64,000 nt of DNA from Candidatus Nitrosopumilus sp. Lineage in GTDB: Archaea; Thermoproteota; Nitrososphaeria; Nitrososphaerales; Nitrosopumilaceae. The stretch is taken from NCBI GenBank assembly GCA_029263475.1, contig JAJCXK010000039.1:1-64000 (forward strand). Direction: 5' to 3'. Of this stretch, positions 62,206 through 64,000 are shown piece after piece; position 1 is the first letter of the stretch; every line of letters begins with the position of its first letter. Made by a program: the position numbers and the translations under genes. The notes under the pieces were generated by a model that was given only the letters and a program-made list of their open reading frames with translations, did no database searches and was not told where the DNA came from.

Positions 62206-62916
62206 TTATTTAATAGCTCCAAAGGAACCGAAAACTGAATTTTTATGCAATATCTCAACTTTGCTAAATCCTACCGTTTTCAAAAGATCTAACTGAAATG
62301 CCATGCTTCTGGGAGTATCTTCTTTTTCCTTGTATGCAAATACTTCATTTTTGTAAGATTCGCCACCTTGCTTCGTCAAATAATCCCCCCAGACATCCAT
62401 GCTCATTTTTTGTATTTTACTATCTTCGTGAGAAATCAAATCATAAATCCAAAAAGAACCGCCGACAACCAATGAATCATGTATTTTTTTAAAGACGTTT
62501 TCCCATTCTACTGCCTCTCTGAGATGATGAAGTATTGCAGAAGCCATCACTATGTCAAATGTTTCAATTCCAATATTTTCCTCTCTAATGTCTGCCTGAA
62601 TTGTATTTATTTTTCCTAGAGTCAAAGGTTGAATTCTTTCTCTAGCTTTATTCAACATTGGCATACTCAAGTCTAAAAGTGTGCACTCGAGATTGGGTAT
62701 TTTTTCCAATAATTTGATCGTGTAATTGCCAGCTCCGCATCCTATATCCAGAACTTTTTTGGCATTTGGGTTTGTATGCTGTGCTGAAGATGTTATCAAA
62801 TCCATTTGTAAAGGAGAATCAATTGCGGCACTCTGACCAGTTTCAAGATTGGAGAACCTTTCAACCTCTTTATCAAATCGTAATCTTATTTCATCAGGAG
62901 TTAATTTTTTCATCAT
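62206..62916 (-). CDS. SAM-dependent methyltransferase (class I)
   Basis: 236 residues from ATG 62916. Motif I LDIGCGAGNYT, acidic end of strand 2 in CTLLDLSMPML, motif near ADIREENIG and DIVMASAILHHL. The N-terminus (RFDKEVERFSNLETGQSAAID) matches small-molecule methyltransferases. Substrate unknown. Confidence 0.9.
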   Translation of the reverse strand: MMKKLTPDEIRLRFDKEVERFSNLETGQSAAIDSPLQMDLITSSAQHTNPNAKKVLDIGCGAGNYTIKLLEKIPNLECTLLDLSMPMLNKARERIQPLTLGKINTIQADIREENIGIETFDIVMASAILHHLREAVEWENVFKKIHDSLVVGGSFWIYDLISHEDSKIQKMSMDVWGDYLTKQGGESYKNEVFAYKEKEDTPRSMAFQLDLLKTVGFSKVEILHKNSVFGSFGAIK

Positions 62917-63066
62917 TTCCCTCAAATTCTAATTTTATTTTTTCATCATAATCTTCAGCATATCCGATGCCTCCAATTAAGACAAAAATTACATCTAAAA
63001 CAACAATGGAAGCGGCAAGTCTCAAACTATGTTAAAATTATTAATTTAGGCGTAAAAGCATTGCTA

Positions 63067-63089
63067 TTCTAGGAACGTTCCTGTTCAGA
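63067..63089 (+). repeat. Copy 1 of a 23-bp element with palindromic core
   Basis: TTCTAGGAACGTTCCTGTTC then AGA. AGGAACGTTCCT is a perfect 12-base palindrome. The same element with one change is at 63647-63669 in the same orientation. Confidence 0.7.
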
Positions 63090-63147
63090 GACTGATATCT
63101 CAAGTCAATCCGGTAATGCAAAATATCAAGAGGATCTGAAAAAGTCC

Positions 63148-63405
63148 ATGTTCTTACTTTGCCACCATCGACTTGTCGGAATATCGCTAATCACGATAGG
63201 GGGATTGCTGTTTCTCGGACTGATTCAGGTTTTGATATTTGGTATCTTCATTGCATTGCAGCCTCACCCTCAGATTGAACCATCTCAGTTGCCTGAAATG
63301 TTTGCAGAGTATTTTCTTAGCAATCTGCTTGTACATGCGGTGGGAATCTTTCTTATTGTGGCTGGACATGTTGTATTTGAGAACAAACTTCCTTTGCGTT
63401 CATGA
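63148..63405 (+). CDS. Two-helix membrane protein (85 aa)
   Basis: ATG 63148; the frame is open back to 63073 without a start codon. Two long hydrophobic segments (about 9-38 and 57-77) flank a short Pro-rich loop. Function unknown. The repeat element at 63067 lies about 60 bases upstream. Confidence 0.6.
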   Translation: MFLLCHHRLVGISLITIGGLLFLGLIQVLIFGIFIALQPHPQIEPSQLPEMFAEYFLSNLLVHAVGIFLIVAGHVVFENKLPLRS

Positions 63406-63646
63406 GTATGAATTTGATGAGATAGTTTTGAAGATTGATCATGGATAAATTCTACTACCAAAATCATTATGGTTTATTCCTTTTCAGCTTGAATTTTGCA
63501 ATGCCAAACAAGTTGACTTCGATAACATCGTCAACAAGATGCCATTGGGAGCAAAATAATTTGAATTTACCGTAAAATTGTCTATCATCCATTTCAAAAT
63601 TTGGTGATTTTCTATGAGTTTAAGATGTCTGTTTTTCTTATTAATT

Positions 63647-63669
63647 TTCTAGGAACGTGCCTGTTCAGA
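63647..63669 (+). repeat. Copy 2 of the 23-bp element
   Basis: TTCTAGGAACGTGCCTGTTC then AGA. It differs from copy 1 by a single T-to-G change inside the palindrome. It lies 29 bases after the 3' end side of the minus-strand gene at 63698. Confidence 0.7.
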
Positions 63670-63697
63670 ACCTAGTCTTTCGAATATTCTGGAATAT

Positions 63698-63886
63698 TTA
63701 TACGAAATCTGCAACTCCTTTTTTTACAATTATCTTTTTACCCTCCACTGTTAATTTCAACCCCTTTTTGGTTTCTTTCATCAACTCATGAATTATTGCA
63801 GAATCAATTATTTTCTTCAACTCTTTTTTATCCACGGCTCTCACAGATTCCTGTTTGTATTGTTTGTTAATCAAATTTCTGGGCAT
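63698..63886 (-). CDS. Small basic protein (62 aa)
   Basis: ATG 63886. Lys-rich helical protein (KKELKKIIDSAIIHELMKETKKG) ending in a beta hairpin (LKLTVEGKKIIVKKG). Could bind nucleic acid. Function unknown. Confidence 0.5.
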   Translation of the reverse strand: MPRNLINKQYKQESVRAVDKKELKKIIDSAIIHELMKETKKGLKLTVEGKKIIVKKGVADFV

Positions 63887-64000
63887 TATATTGGTCTGTA
63901 TGTGACATATTCACTCATTGGGAAGGACTACGGTGTCCCTGTTGTAGCGGAATGCTGAGAACAAAGCCAAAGGGTACTGCTACGAGAGAAAGACTGATGA
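63871..64000 (+). pseudogene. N-terminally truncated zinc-ribbon gene running off the window
   Basis: After a TAA at 63868-63870 the frame reads VCDIF.HWEGLRCPCC then MLRTKPKG, matching the second half of the small archaeal zinc-ribbon family also represented at 36373. No start codon exists in frame, and the first half (with GQK.C) is absent because the minus-strand gene at 63698 lies there. Probably a truncated copy; the 3' end is outside the window. Confidence 0.5.

Noticed and set aside
1-64000. CRISPR array, insertion sequence or complete prophage
   Set aside because: No regularly spaced repeats, no transposase with flanking inverted repeats and no set of phage structural genes were found; only an integrase remnant at 29382.

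Overview
The window reads as chromosomal DNA of an ammonia-oxidising thaumarchaeon of the Nitrosopumilus type. It is AT-rich and has short intergenic gaps. Several genes show an archaeal TATA box about 25 bases before the start codon, which suggests leaderless mRNAs. The recognisable genes are archaeal or thaumarchaeal: EF-2 with the diphthamide histidine, PurP, a PAC2 protein, Lrp/AsnC regulators, TatA/TatC, a JAMM/MPN protein and the secreted 'IPNWIKNNAGWW' repeat proteins. The assignment rests on protein families and gene style; no rRNA, amo gene or tRNA was seen.

Layout. 0-5 kb: small unknown proteins, including an intact 51-residue Cys protein and its decayed copy. 5.3-7.8 kb: a coiled-coil protein, a JAMM protease and a membrane zinc-ribbon protein. 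7.8-10.6 kb: dppBC permeases divergent from a tandem zinc-finger protein with a Gly/Arg linker. 11-14.6 kb: small proteins (YwbE, SWIM, ArsC-like), an exported Ig-like protein and PAC2. 15-20 kb: SNF2 helicase, winged-helix regulator, superoxide dismutase and an abundant-looking secreted protein. 20-27.8 kb: microproteins, an FAD oxidase, an HD-domain enzyme, a membrane-anchored J protein, a full Lrp/AsnC regulator and TPR proteins. 27.8-39 kb: mqnE, then an accessory-looking stretch with an integrase N-terminus remnant, Cys-rich microgenes and their decayed copies, and mqnD at the far side. 39-42.3 kb: SIS protein and EF-2. 42.3-50 kb: long AT-rich gaps around a phasin-like gene, then many small thaumarchaeal proteins, a PIN-like protein and winged-helix regulators. 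50-54 kb: repeat-bearing secreted protein, CBS-TrkH potassium transporter, bifunctional-nuclease family protein. 55-64 kb: a candidate structured RNA, purP, ubiX with an SRPBCC partner, tatCA, purS, a CBS protein, a methyltransferase, and a truncated zinc-ribbon gene at the edge.

Shared functions. MqnE, MqnD and a UbiX prenyltransferase point to menaquinone synthesis by the futalosine route, with the genes dispersed. PurP and PurS belong to purine synthesis. TatA/TatC export folded proteins, and several exported proteins are encoded nearby. The most unexplained items are the structured RNA at 55734-55832, three ACCAAT boxes at 10-bp spacing before the phasin-like gene, a 19-20 bp palindromic element repeated at 63.07 and 63.65 kb, and families of Cys-rich microproteins with intact and decayed copies.
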